A DNA stretch of 64,000 nucleotides. Source: CAVSKL01 sp963728475 [NCBI: Candidatus Eiseniibacteriota bacterium]. GTDB lineage: Bacteria; Eisenbacteria; RBG-16-71-46; JABDJR01. Below are positions 63,749-64,000 of this stretch, in pieces; the stretch's first letter is position 1, and every line of letters starts with the position of its first letter. Location of the stretch: the NCBI GenBank assembly GCA_963728475.1, contig CAVSKL010000002.1:434001-498000 (forward strand). Direction: 5' to 3'. Under the pieces are notes generated by a model that saw only the letters and a program-made list of their open reading frames with translations, had not been told where the DNA came from and did not search any database. The position numbers and the translations under genes are program-made.

Positions 63749-64000
63749 GCGCCGGTTCCGGACGCCTCGAGGTGGTGGTGCTGGGGGTGGGGTACCTGGG
63801 CGCCCGCCATGCCCAGAAGCTCGCCGCTTCGGAGGGATTCCACCTGGCCGCGGTCTACGACGCGGTCCCCGAGCGGGCCCGCGCGGTGGCCTCGGAGCTG
63901 GGATGCGAGGCCGCGGAGAGCCCCGAAGCGGCCCTGCGCCGGGCCGAGGTCGCGGTGGTGGCCACCAGCACCCCGTCCCATCGCGGGGCGGTGGAGTCCG
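63745..64000 (+). CDS. Gfo/Idh/MocA oxidoreductase, partial (possible GnnA)
   Basis: Only the first 85 codons are in the window; the gene runs off the right edge. GTG 63745 overlaps the lpxA stop. The Rossmann start VVVLGVGYLGARHAQKLA and the segment VAVVATSTPSHRGAV are typical of the Gfo/Idh family. Next to lpxA, such a gene is known as GnnA, which oxidises UDP-GlcNAc for 3-amino lipid A in some bacteria; confirmation would need the aminotransferase GnnB just beyond the window. Confidence 0.85.
   Translation, partial: MSAGSGRLEVVVLGVGYLGARHAQKLAASEGFHLAAVYDAVPERARAVASELGCEAAESPEAALRRAEVAVVATSTPSHRGAVES

Overview
The window is a GC-rich (roughly 70 percent by eye), densely packed bacterial chromosome segment. 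Essentially every gene lies on the + strand, with many 4-20 nt overlaps and frequent GTG/TTG starts. It encodes a diderm, LPS-making bacterium: LpxD, an LpxC-FabZ fusion, LpxA, BamA, Skp/OmpH, LolC/LolD and Lnt are all present. The LpxC-FabZ fusion, the McsA-McsB-ClpC arginine-phosphorylation set next to bamA, split glycine decarboxylase, a GlmL-type protein and a DUF6754-like membrane cassette together suggest a high-GC lineage of the FCB superphylum (Eisenbacteria- or Gemmatimonadota-like). That placement is inference, since no rRNA or other phylogenetic anchor is present. No tRNA, rRNA, CRISPR, insertion sequence or prophage was recognised; this is core chromosome rather than an island.

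Layout. 0.3-4.9 kb: uvrA and a leucyl aminopeptidase with a basic tail. 5.0-9.4 kb: a complete glycine cleavage operon (gcvT, gcvH, gcvPA, gcvPB) behind a perfect Rex/CRP-like palindrome. 9.3-13.1 kb: a PH-like membrane protein, a small charged protein, a GlmL-family ATPase and a conserved unknown, with no B12 mutase in sight. 13.2-14.9 kb: a PgaD-like/PgaC-like polysaccharide synthase pair. 15.0-18.3 kb: a four-gene cassette of uncharacterised membrane proteins with its own promoter. 18.4-24.9 kb: an oligopeptide ABC importer in which one ATPase gene is frameshifted and the other carries an unusual membrane-spanning N-terminus. 25-30 kb: cold-shock protein, a histidine-kinase-like protein with a degenerate ATPase domain, CCA-adding enzyme and M23 peptidase. 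30-34.8 kb: polyprenyl synthase, RsfS, ArgRS with a variant HIGH motif, PfkB kinase and an unknown protein. 34.8-42.9 kb: a 20-codon mini-ORF, an HD-GYP protein, purM, an oxidoreductase, lnt, an orphan EcfT-like protein, truA and an HtrA-type lipoprotein protease. 42.9-49.5 kb: purB, purL, purQ, a tandem PurS-like gene and purF. 49.5-64 kb: lysS, then lolC-lolD-mcsA-mcsB-clpC-bamA-skp-lpxD-lpxC/fabZ-lpxA and the start of a Gfo/Idh oxidoreductase (possibly GnnA).

Eight sigma70-like promoters (TTGACN or near, 17-18 nt spacer, TANNNT or near) recur at operon fronts and agree with each other; in two of them the upstream gene's stop codon lies inside the -35 hexamer. The most promising leads are the four-gene membrane cassette, the single-chain PurS duplication, the Rex-like site on the glycine cleavage operon, the membrane-fused OppF, the GlmL neighbourhood without a mutase, the coupling of protein-arginine phosphorylation with outer-membrane assembly, and the 20-residue peptide gene. 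All calls come from reading the sequence; no database search was run.
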